From: an uncultured Caldimonas sp.
Lineage (GTDB): Bacteria; Pseudomonadota; Gammaproteobacteria; Burkholderiales; Burkholderiaceae
Assembly (NCBI RefSeq): GCF_946480305.1
Contig: NZ_CAMLJQ010000041.1
Location: 1-38,092, forward strand
Length of the DNA: 38,092 bases
Direction of reading: 5' to 3'
Shown: one piece after another, positions 1 to 6,850 of the stretch
Layout: each line of letters opens with the position of its first letter
Numbering within the stretch: the first letter of the stretch is position 1
The notes under the pieces: model-generated
What the model was told of the DNA's origin: nothing
Database searches by the model: none
The model's input: the letters and a program-made list of their open reading frames with translations, nothing else
Made by a program: the position numbers and the translations under genes

Positions 1-167
1 CGATTCAACCCATGGACTCTGAAGCCGAGCGCTGCTGATTCCGGGGGCAGCGCAAGGCCATGGTCGCCCTCCGTCTCGTATGAGATGCAGTCTCGACTTC
101 TGGCAAAGCAACGGCTTCCCCACTTTGGGGGAATCACGGTGAAGCATTTCACGCCAGAGCCGAACCC
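1..167. other. Left-edge stretch without a recognised gene
   Basis: I see no convincing gene here on either strand. The next gene expected after a neck protein in a tail operon is not present, so the phage relic ends at or near 168. A small hairpin (TTCCCC, loop, GGGGGAA) lies near 116-133. Confidence 0.4.
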
Positions 168-595
168 TTAGAGCCAGCTGCAAGAGGCCGATCGGGCTGC
201 TGCGTCAACCATCCGATGAAACTGCGTCAGCGTCAGCCTGACCGTCCCCGGAGCGTCTGCTGGCTCCAGCCGTACTCAAGCCGGCGCCCGTACGGCATTG
301 AGGTGAAGATCAGGGCGGTCTCGCCGGCCTTCATGCGCTGGACGGACACGACGACTGCTGTAATCGTCGACGCGCTGGTCTTGTCGAGTTCGGGGATCGT
401 CCCGTAGTTGATCACCAGGCCCTTCGTGGTCAGCACCCATGCACCGCGGAAGCGGCCGGTGTCAACGGGACTGCGGAGCACGACGCCTCGGAAGATGTCG
501 AGCGCGACCTTCCTGACGACGAAGTCCATGCGGACCTGCGTCTTCCTGGTGAACTTCTCGTGAGAGGCGGAGAAGCTGGGTTTGCAGTCGCTGGG
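168..595 (-). pseudogene. Phage neck/tail-completion protein (HK97 gp10-like), decayed
   Basis: Read on the minus strand, the frame gives SFSASHEKFTRK, then RKVALDIFRGVVLRSPVDTG and YGRRLEYGWSQQ. This is the typical pattern of the small phage head-tail or tail-completion proteins of the gp10 type (residues SPVDTGRFRGxW and PYxxRLEYGWS). The start is lost: a TAG stop lies at 596-598 and no ATG, GTG or TTG start is seen between it and the conserved N-terminus. Near 255-256 two extra bases shift the frame. Skipping them restores APGTVRLTLTQFHRMVDAAA up to a TAA at 168, which is the expected C-terminus of the family. The gene therefore has two lesions and stands alone, with no recognisable phage neighbour on either side. 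It is a relic of a prophage that once lay next to the tRNA-Ser gene. The family is clear from motifs; the exact family name is from memory. Confidence 0.72.
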
Positions 596-702
596 CTACT
601 GGTGAAACATTGCTCCACCGGCTGGGGAACTGACGTTTCGTTCCCCCGCATGAGTCCCCACACTTCGGTGGCCGTCAAAGGACGACCATAGGCAACCGCA
701 AA

Positions 703-733
703 CAACAAAGCCCCGACTGGCGGGGCTTTGTTG
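703..733 (-). terminator. Perfect 13-bp hairpin downstream of tRNA-Ser
   Basis: CAACAAAGCCCCG (703-715) is the exact reverse complement of 721-733, with a 5-nt loop. On the minus strand the stem ends in GCTTTGTTG and is followed by TTTGC. It is the likely terminator of the tRNA-Ser transcript. Confidence 0.8.
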
Positions 734-736
734 AGA

Positions 737-767
737 GTTCACCTGTCAAACGTTGACTCTGGTGAAC
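737..767. repeat. 31-bp palindrome between tRNA-Ser and its terminator
   Basis: GTTCACC (737-743) pairs with GGTGAAC (761-767). An inner GTCAA/TTGAC pair (745-749 and 753-757) flanks ACG. It begins six bases beyond the encoded CCA end of the tRNA. It could be a trailer hairpin for tRNA 3' processing or a protein-binding site left by the former prophage; the sequence does not decide between them. Confidence 0.55.
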
Positions 768-773
768 CGGATC

Positions 774-864
774 TGGCGGAGAGAGCGGGATTCGAACCCG
801 CGGTGGGCTATTAACCCACACACGCTTTCCAGGCGTGCGACTTAAACCACTCATCCATCTCTCC
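774..864 (-). tRNA. tRNA-Ser(GGA)
   Basis: The minus strand reads GGAGAGA (acceptor 5' side) and closes with TCTCTCC, discriminator G, and an encoded CCA at 776-774. The T arm has GGTTCGAATCC. The anticodon loop carries GGA at tRNA positions 35-37 (830-828), decoding UCC/UCU serine codons. A long variable arm gives 91 nt with CCA, as expected for a serine tRNA. A -10-like TACAAT lies on the minus strand at 923-918, about 54 bp upstream. Confidence 0.96.
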
Positions 865-954
865 GGAATTCTGTTCCGGTGCTGCGTGCCGAGGTGGGCG
901 CCGCAGTGAAGCCCGCGATTGTAGCAACAGAAGTGGCGGGCGGTGAAACGCGTC

Positions 955-1875
955 TCAGCGCCCGGCGGGCGGGGTGCTCTTCATCAGCGTCATCGCCGTG
1001 CCGATCAGGGCCGAGACCTCGGTCATGTTGCCGGGCACGATCATCGTGTTGTTCTTCTGCGCCAGTTGCGAATAGGCCTCGACGGCCTTCTCGGCCACCT
1101 TCAGGTTCACTGCGTCGGCACCGCCCGGCTCGCGGATGGCTGCGGCGATGCGGCGGATGGCTTCGGCAGAGGCCGTCGCCACGGCCATGATCGCGGCGGC
1201 CTCGCCCTGTGCGCGGTTGATGTCGGCCTGCTTCTCGCCCTCGGACTTGGCGATGAAGGATTCGCGCTCGCCGGTGGCGATGTTGATCTGCTCCTGCTTG
1301 CGGCCTTCGGAGGCGGCGATCAGCGCGCGCTTTTCGCGCTCGGCGGTGATCTGCTGCTGCATGGCGCGCAGGATCTCGTTGGGCGGGGTCAGGTCCTTGA
1401 TCTCGTAGCGCAGCACCTTCACGCCCCAGTTCAGCGCGGCTTCGTCCAGCGCATTGACGACGGCGGCGTTGATCGCGTCGCGCTCCTCGAAGGTCTTGTC
1501 CAGCTCCATCTTGCCGATCACCGAGCGCAGCGTGGTCTGGGCCAGCTGGGTGATCGCGACGATGTAGTTCGACGAGCCGTAGCTGGCCCGCATCGGGTCG
1601 GTCACCTGGAAGTACAGGATGCCGTCGACGGTGAGCTGCGTGTTGTCCTTGGTGATGCAGACCTGGCTGGGCACGTCGAGCGGGATTTCCTTCAGCGAAT
1701 GCTTGTAGGCCACGCGGTCGACGAACGGCACGAGGAAGTTGAGCCCCGGGGTCAGGGTGCCGTGGTAGCGGCCGAGACGCTCGACGACGAGGGCGTGCTG
1801 CTGGGGCACGACCTTGAGCGAGCGGACAACGAAGATGAAGGCAATGACGAGCAGTACGGCGCCGATGTATTCCAT
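955..1875 (-). CDS. qmcA: SPFH/Band 7 (paraslipin, QmcA-like) membrane protein
   Basis: A 306-residue member of the stomatin/prohibitin (SPFH) superfamily. One N-terminal membrane segment (about residues 4-18, GAVLLVIAFIFVV) leads into the SPFH domain, which begins with VVPQQHALVVERLGRYHGTL and contains the characteristic PLDVPSQVCITKDN. A long Ala/Glu/Lys-rich coiled-coil half follows (about 180-260, with EREKRALIAASEGRKQEQIN and GEKQADINRAQGEA), then a glycine/methionine-rich tail. Such proteins form membrane-bound oligomeric rings and are usually encoded beside an NfeD protein. That is the case here: the NfeD gene lies 21 bp upstream on the same strand, so the two form an operon. Their role in E. 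coli and other bacteria is linked to membrane quality control and microdomains. Family assignment is firm; the symbol follows the E. coli paralogue. Confidence 0.92.
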   Translation of the reverse strand: MEYIGAVLLVIAFIFVVRSLKVVPQQHALVVERLGRYHGTLTPGLNFLVPFVDRVAYKHSLKEIPLDVPSQVCITKDNTQLTVDGILYFQVTDPMRASYGSSNYIVAITQLAQTTLRSVIGKMELDKTFEERDAINAAVVNALDEAALNWGVKVLRYEIKDLTPPNEILRAMQQQITAEREKRALIAASEGRKQEQINIATGERESFIAKSEGEKQADINRAQGEAAAIMAVATASAEAIRRIAAAIREPGGADAVNLKVAEKAVEAYSQLAQKNNTMIVPGNMTEVSALIGTAMTLMKSTPPAGR

Positions 1876-1896
1876 GAGCCTCTCCTAGCAGATGCT

Positions 1897-2331
1897 TCAG
1901 TGTTGACGTTCGATGATCAGGACGGTGCCCTCGACGGCGCGGATCACGTGCTCGCCGGGCTGGGGGTCGTCGGTGCCCGCGTAGCGGACGCTCCAGGTGG
2001 CGCCGCGGTAGGGCACGCGGGCCGTGCGGTCGCTGTTCCATTGCACGACGGTGACGCGGCCGCCGATGTCGAGGTTCACGTCGCGGTTGGTGGAAGGGGG
2101 CAGGGCGGGCGGGCTCTGCTTGCGTCGTACGCGCCAGGCGGCGACGCCTCCACCCCCGATGGCCGCGGCCGCCACCAGCTGCATGGCGAATCCGAGGCCG
2201 GCGTGCGCCGCCAACGCCCCTCCCACCAGGCCCAACGCGATCATCAACAGATAGAAGGTGCCCGTCGTCAGTTCCGCCACGACGGCGATTCCGGCGAGCA
2301 CCCACCACAGCGTGGACGCGGTCAGTTCCAT
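1897..2331 (-). CDS. NfeD family membrane protein
   Basis: A 144-residue protein with two or three hydrophobic segments in its first half (LWWVLAGIAVVAELTTGTFY, LLMIALGLVGGALAAHAG, and the Ala/Gly-rich stretch at about 50-66). A basic hinge (WRVRRKQ) leads to a small soluble C-terminal domain (about 84-144, NLDIGGRVTVVQWNSDRTAR to GTVLIIERQH), which matches the OB-fold of short NfeD proteins (YbbK type). It is the first gene of a two-gene operon with the SPFH protein. These partners are thought to work together at the inner membrane, NfeD helping SPFH ring assembly or localisation. No serine-protease domain is present, so this is the short NfeD1b class. Confidence 0.85.
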   Translation of the reverse strand: MELTASTLWWVLAGIAVVAELTTGTFYLLMIALGLVGGALAAHAGLGFAMQLVAAAAIGGGGVAAWRVRRKQSPPALPPSTNRDVNLDIGGRVTVVQWNSDRTARVPYRGATWSVRYAGTDDPQPGEHVIRAVEGTVLIIERQH

Positions 2332-2540
2332 CTTGTTCCTTCCTTGGCTCGCGCCATGAACCCGCGCGGCAGTTTACGCCGCCAGGCCCGCGCGCCGCCC
2401 CAAGGTTTCCCGCAAGGGCACGTCTGTTGCCGCAGGCGGTATCAGGACTTGTGGAGCATGGACATCACAGCGTCGCCGCCGAAGCTCTACACTTCGCGGT
2501 TCGCCGTTTCACCCCCCGCCTTTTTGGAAAGGCCTGCCCA

Positions 2541-4808
2541 ATGATGCGCTTTCGTTTCCCCATCGTGATCATCGACGAGGACTTCCGCTCGGAAAACGCC
2601 TCGGGCCTCGGCATACGCGCCCTGGCTGAAGCGATCGAGAAGGAGGGCATGGAAGTGCTGGGCGTCACCAGCTACGGCAACCTGTCGCAGTTCGCACAGC
2701 AGCAAAGCCGCGCCAGCGCCTTCATTCTGTCGATCGACGACGAGGAGTTCGGCTCCGGCTCGAAGGAAGAGGTGGATACGGCACTGAAGAGCCTGCGGGC
2801 TTTCGTCAGCGAGATCCGCTTCAAGAACGCCGAGATCCCGATCTACCTCTACGGCGAGACGCGCACCTCGGAGCACATCCCGAACGACGTGCTGAAGGAG
2901 CTGCACGGCTTCATCCACATGTTCGAGGACACGCCGGAGTTCGTCGCGCGCCACATCATCCGGGAGGCCCGCAGCTACCTCGACTCGCTGGCGCCGCCGT
3001 TCTTCCGTGCGCTGGTGGGCTATGCGCAGGACGGCTCCTACTCGTGGCACTGCCCGGGCCACTCCGGCGGCGTGGCTTTCCTGAAGAGCCCGATCGGGCA
3101 GATGTTCCACCAGTTCTTCGGCGAGAACATGCTGCGCGCCGACGTGTGCAACGCGGTCGAAGAGCTGGGCCAGTTGCTCGACCACACCGGGCCGGTGGCC
3201 GCTTCGGAGCGAAACGCGGCGCGCATCTTCAATGCCGACCACTGCTTCTTCGTCACCAACGGCACCTCCACCTCCAACAAGATGGTGTGGCACCACACGG
3301 TGGCGCCGGGCGACGTGGTGGTGGTGGACCGCAACTGCCACAAGTCGAACCTGCACGCGATCATCATGACGGGCGCGGTGCCGGTGTTCCTGACGCCCAC
3401 GCGCAACCACTACGGGATCATCGGCCCCATTCCCCAGAGCGAGTTCAGCCGCGAGGCGATCGAGAAGAAGATCGCCGCGAACCCGCTGCTCAAGGGGGTG
3501 GACCCGAAGAAGGTCAAGCCGCGCATCCTGACGCTGACGCAGAGCACCTACGACGGGGTGCTCTACAACACCGAAACCATCAAGTCGATGCTCGACGGCT
3601 ACATCGACACGCTGCACTTCGACGAAGCGTGGCTGCCGCATGCCGCGTTCCACCCGTACTACAACGGCATGCACGCGATGGGCAAGGGCAAGGCCAAGGC
3701 GCGCGAGTCGCTGGTGTTCTCGACGCAATCCACGCACAAGCTGCTGGCGGGCCTGAGCCAGGCCTCGCAGATCCTGGTGCAGGACTCGCAGAACCGCAAG
3801 CTCGACCGGCACCTCTTCAACGAGGCCTACCTGATGCACACGTCGACCTCGCCGCAGTACGCGATCATCGCGTCGTGCGACGTGGCCGCGGCCATGATGG
3901 AAGCGCCCGGCGGCACCGCGCTGGTGGAAGAGAGCATCTTGGAAGCGCTCGACTTCCGCCGCGCGATGCGCAAGGTCGAGAAGGAGTTCGGCAAGGACTG
4001 GTGGTTCAAGGTCTGGGGCCCGGAGAAGCTGGCCACCGCCGGCATCGGCGAGCGCGAGGACTGGATCATCAAGGGCGATGCCAAGTGGCACGGCTTCGGC
4101 AAGCTGGCCGAAGGCTTCAACATGCTGGACCCGATCAAGTCCACCATCGTCACGCCGGGCCTGGACCTCAACGGCAAGTTCGCCAAGACCGGCATCCCGG
4201 CCAGCATCGTGACCAAGTACCTCGCCGAGCACGGCGTGGTGGTCGAGAAGACCGGCCTCTATTCGTTCTTCATCATGTTCACCATCGGCATCACCAAGGG
4301 CCGCTGGAACACGCTGCTGACCGCGCTGCAGCAGTTCAAGGACGACTACGACAAGAACCAGCCGATGTGGCGCATCCTGCCGGAGTTCTGCGCCCAGCAC
4401 CCGCGCTACGAGCGCATGGGCCTGCGCGACCTCTGCCAGAGCATCCACGAGATGTACGCGAAGGGCGACATCGCCCGGCTGACCACCGACATGTATTTGT
4501 CGGACCTGCAGCCGGCGATGAAACCGAGTGACGCGTACGCGCGCATCGCCCATCGCGAGACCGACCGCGTGGAGATCGACCTGCTCGAAGGCCGCGTGAC
4601 GACCTCGCTGCTGACGCCTTACCCGCCCGGCATTCCGCTGCTGATCCCGGGGGAGCGTTTCAACAAGAAGATCGTCGACTACCTGCGCTTCGCGCGCGAG
4701 TTCAACCGCAAGTTCCCGGGCTTCGACACCGACGTGCACGGCCTGGTGACCGAGGTGGACGACAACGGCAACGCGACCTACTTCGTCGACTGCGTGCGGC
4801 AGGCGTAA
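2541..4808 (+). CDS. Orn/Lys/Arg decarboxylase (PLP-dependent, class III)
   Basis: The predicted enzyme is 755 residues, typical of the large bacterial basic-amino-acid decarboxylases (LdcC, AdiA, SpeF type). It has an N-terminal receiver-like wing domain (FPIVIIDEDFRSENASGLGI to FILSIDDEEF), an aspartate-aminotransferase-fold PLP domain, and a C-terminal domain. The Schiff-base lysine is at about residue 400 in STQSTHKLLAGLSQAS; the PLP-contacting Asp/His region FDEAWLPHAAFHP and the motif WHCPGHSGG are also present. It removes the alpha-carboxyl group of ornithine, lysine or arginine, giving a polyamine or diamine and consuming a proton. The motifs alone do not tell me which substrate it uses. 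I place the start at the ATG at 2541, where GGAAAGG gives a good ribosome site; the open frame extends upstream to 2427 without one. No antiporter gene lies beside it, so an acid-resistance pair is not evident. Confidence 0.9.
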   Translation: MMRFRFPIVIIDEDFRSENASGLGIRALAEAIEKEGMEVLGVTSYGNLSQFAQQQSRASAFILSIDDEEFGSGSKEEVDTALKSLRAFVSEIRFKNAEIPIYLYGETRTSEHIPNDVLKELHGFIHMFEDTPEFVARHIIREARSYLDSLAPPFFRALVGYAQDGSYSWHCPGHSGGVAFLKSPIGQMFHQFFGENMLRADVCNAVEELGQLLDHTGPVAASERNAARIFNADHCFFVTNGTSTSNKMVWHHTVAPGDVVVVDRNCHKSNLHAIIMTGAVPVFLTPTRNHYGIIGPIPQSEFSREAIEKKIAANPLLKGVDPKKVKPRILTLTQSTYDGVLYNTETIKSMLDGYIDTLHFDEAWLPHAAFHPYYNGMHAMGKGKAKARESLVFSTQSTHKLLAGLSQASQILVQDSQNRKLDRHLFNEAYLMHTSTSPQYAIIASCDVAAAMMEAPGGTALVEESILEALDFRRAMRKVEKEFGKDWWFKVWGPEKLATAGIGEREDWIIKGDAKWHGFGKLAEGFNMLDPIKSTIVTPGLDLNGKFAKTGIPASIVTKYLAEHGVVVEKTGLYSFFIMFTIGITKGRWNTLLTALQQFKDDYDKNQPMWRILPEFCAQHPRYERMGLRDLCQSIHEMYAKGDIARLTTDMYLSDLQPAMKPSDAYARIAHRETDRVEIDLLEGRVTTSLLTPYPPGIPLLIPGERFNKKIVDYLRFAREFNRKFPGFDTDVHGLVTEVDDNGNATYFVDCVRQA

Positions 4809-4814
4809 GAGGAA

Positions 4815-4833
4815 GGGCGGCTCGCAGCCGCCC
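4815..4833. terminator. Hairpin between convergent genes
   Basis: GGGCGGCT (4815-4822) pairs with AGCCGCCC (4826-4833) around a CGC loop. It sits just after the decarboxylase stop and just before the stop of the convergent glucokinase-regulator gene, and may terminate both. No clear T run follows on either strand. Confidence 0.55.
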
Positions 4834-4855
4834 CCTGGCGTGGTCGGGCCGGGGC

Positions 4856-6781
4856 TTACGCCACGTGCGAGATCATGACGCCGGGTGCCGGCGGCGCCCC
4901 CGGTTCATTGCCGAGCCGCGGGATGTTGGCGCCCGGATCGCGCCTCACGGCGACACCGACCGAGATCATGTCGACCACCAGCAGGTGGAGGATGCGCGAG
5001 ATCATCGAGATGAAGGTCGAGCTGTCCTCGCCGTGGTCGACCGAGATGCACACGGTGGCCTTGCGCGCCAGCGGCGACTTGCTCGACGTGATCGCGATCA
5101 CCGCCGCGCCGCGGTCATGCGCCAGCGTGGCGGCGCGCACCAGCTCCGGCGACTGCCCGGAGCTGGAGATGAATACCGCCACGTCCTGAGGGCCGAGCAA
5201 CTCGGCAGACATCGTCTGCATCGACGCGTCGGTGTGCGCGACCGAGGGGATGCGGAAGCGGAACAGCTTGTGCTGCGCATCGAGCGCGACCACCGTCGAG
5301 TTGCCCATGGCATAGAACTCCACCCGCTTGGCTTCGCGCAGGATGCCGATGGCGCGGTCCACGGCCTCGACATTGAGCGACTCGCGGAACTGCACGATGG
5401 CCGAGATGGTGTTGTCGAGCACCTTGGCGCAGAGGTCGGGCGTGGCGTCCTGGCGGCGCACCTGGGTGCGCTGCACCGGGATGTTGCCGGTGAGCCCCGA
5501 GGCCAGCTTGAGCTTGAAGTCGGCCAAGCCCTGGAAGCCCAGCGAGCGGCAGAAGCGGATCACCGTGGGCTGGCTCACCTCGGCCATCTGCGCAATCACC
5601 GCGATGGCATCGTTGAGCACGGTGCGCGGGTTCTCGAGCACGAAGTCCGCCACACGGCGCTCGGCCGGCGACAGGCTGTTGCGGGCCGTGCGCACGCGCT
5701 CCATCAGCGGGTTGCCGCCTTCGTGCGCGGGCACGTGCTCGGCGAGCAGGAGCGAGACACCGTGGAAGGTCGGGTTCTCTGCCGTCAGCACGTAGGTCGG
5801 GATGCGCGAGACGTAGCCCGAGAAGCGCCCCTTCGCCTCGAAGCGCTCCCGGAAGCCGGACGCCAGGAACAGGCTGGACAACCGGGGCACGATGCCGCCG
5901 CCGATGTAGATGCCGCCCGTGGCGCCGAGCGTCAGCGCAAGGTTGGAGGCCACGGTGCCCAGCATGTTGCAGAAGCAGTCGACCGTCTCCACGCACCAGG
6001 GGCACAGCTTCTGGATGGCCCGCTGCACGATGTCGGCGGTGGACAGGTGCGCCGGCACATCGCTGCGGCCTTCGGTCAAGGCCTGGTAGATGATTTCCAG
6101 CCCCGGGCCCGACACCAACCGCTCGGCGGACACGTGCGGCAGCGACTTCCAGGCGTAGGTGAGCACCTTCAGCTCGCGTTCGTCGGCCGGCGCGAAGCTG
6201 ACGTGGCCGCCTTCGGTGGCCAGCGTGGTCCAGCGGTCGCCGGTCGGCACCAGGCCCGAGACGCCAAGGCCGGTGCCCGGGCCGAGCAGGCCGATCACGC
6301 CGTTGGACTGCGGTTCGCCGCCGCCTACCTGCTCGCGCCCATCGGGCCCGACGCGTGGCAGCGACATCGCCAGCGCGGTGAAGTTGTTGACCACCAGCAG
6401 CGTGGCGAGGCCCAGCTGCTTCTGCGCATCCTCGATCGAGAAGGCCCAGTCGCGATTGGTCATGCGCACCCAGTCGCCCTCGATCGGGTTCGCGATCGCG
6501 ACGGCTGCGTGCTTGGGGAAGGGGCCGGGCAGCGATTCGAGGTACGCACGCATCACGGCGATGAAGCCGGGATAGTCGGCGCAGGGGAGCACCGCGACGT
6601 AGTCGAACCGCCCGGCGACCTGCTCCACGCAGAAGCGGGCATAGGTGGCGCCGATGTCGGCCAGCAGCCGGGGCTCGGGGTAGGGGGCGTGAAAGCTGCC
6701 CATGTCAGGCTCCACCGGTACGCTGGGCAGCGAGCTGGACGAGGTGGAGACGGCGAAACTGGAAACGTGCAATACGGGCAT
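4856..6781 (-). CDS. Glucokinase-like domain fused to RpiR-family regulator
   Basis: A 641-residue fusion. Residues about 38-345 are a bacterial glucokinase domain (LLADIGATYARF, VAIANP, GLLGPGTGLGVSGL, ATEGGHVSFAP, GGIYIGGGIVPR). Residues about 358-435 are an RpiR helix-turn-helix (LSPAERRVADFVLENP, VSQPTVIRFCRSLGFQGLAD). Residues about 485-615 are an SIS sugar-phosphate-binding domain (FYAMGNSTVVALDAQHK, FISSSGQSPELV, AITSSKSPLA). Such fusions are known in Burkholderia as bifunctional glucokinase/HexR-like regulators. Two changes stand out. The phosphate loop reads GATY (44-47) instead of GGTN. The usual INDFTALA reads VNNFTALA, so Asn133 replaces the catalytic Asp, while the sugar-contacting EGGH is kept. 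I infer a glucose or sugar-phosphate sensor with weak or no kinase activity. It is the last gene of the maltodextrin cluster. An alternative ATG at 6703 also has a good ribosome site (GGTGGAG). Confidence 0.92.
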   Translation of the reverse strand: MPVLHVSSFAVSTSSSSLPSVPVEPDMGSFHAPYPEPRLLADIGATYARFCVEQVAGRFDYVAVLPCADYPGFIAVMRAYLESLPGPFPKHAAVAIANPIEGDWVRMTNRDWAFSIEDAQKQLGLATLLVVNNFTALAMSLPRVGPDGREQVGGGEPQSNGVIGLLGPGTGLGVSGLVPTGDRWTTLATEGGHVSFAPADERELKVLTYAWKSLPHVSAERLVSGPGLEIIYQALTEGRSDVPAHLSTADIVQRAIQKLCPWCVETVDCFCNMLGTVASNLALTLGATGGIYIGGGIVPRLSSLFLASGFRERFEAKGRFSGYVSRIPTYVLTAENPTFHGVSLLLAEHVPAHEGGNPLMERVRTARNSLSPAERRVADFVLENPRTVLNDAIAVIAQMAEVSQPTVIRFCRSLGFQGLADFKLKLASGLTGNIPVQRTQVRRQDATPDLCAKVLDNTISAIVQFRESLNVEAVDRAIGILREAKRVEFYAMGNSTVVALDAQHKLFRFRIPSVAHTDASMQTMSAELLGPQDVAVFISSSGQSPELVRAATLAHDRGAAVIAITSSKSPLARKATVCISVDHGEDSSTFISMISRILHLLVVDMISVGVAVRRDPGANIPRLGNEPGAPPAPGVMISHVA

Positions 6782-6850
6782 GGAGTGTGCTCCAGCCGCA
6801 CACTGTAACCAAGTTCCGGTTTCGCTCCATCGTCGACTTCACACTTCGGT

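Noticed and set aside
430..708. 92-codon frame overlapping the phage neck relic
   Set aside because: The neck-protein motifs are in another frame, and this product is Ser/Arg-rich without similarity.
2450..2500. Promoter for the decarboxylase (TACACT near 2488)
   Set aside because: A -10-like hexamer is present but no acceptable -35 sequence lies 16-18 bp upstream.
943..2544. Open frame of 533 codons on the plus strand opposite the SPFH/NfeD genes, and a minus-strand frame at 851-2308
   Set aside because: Both overlap genes with clear membrane segments and domain motifs. Their own products are His/Arg/Asp-rich without structure.
2487..4739. Open frame of 750 codons antisense to the decarboxylase
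   Set aside because: The plus-strand gene has the complete PLP-enzyme motifs; the antisense product shows no recognised domain.
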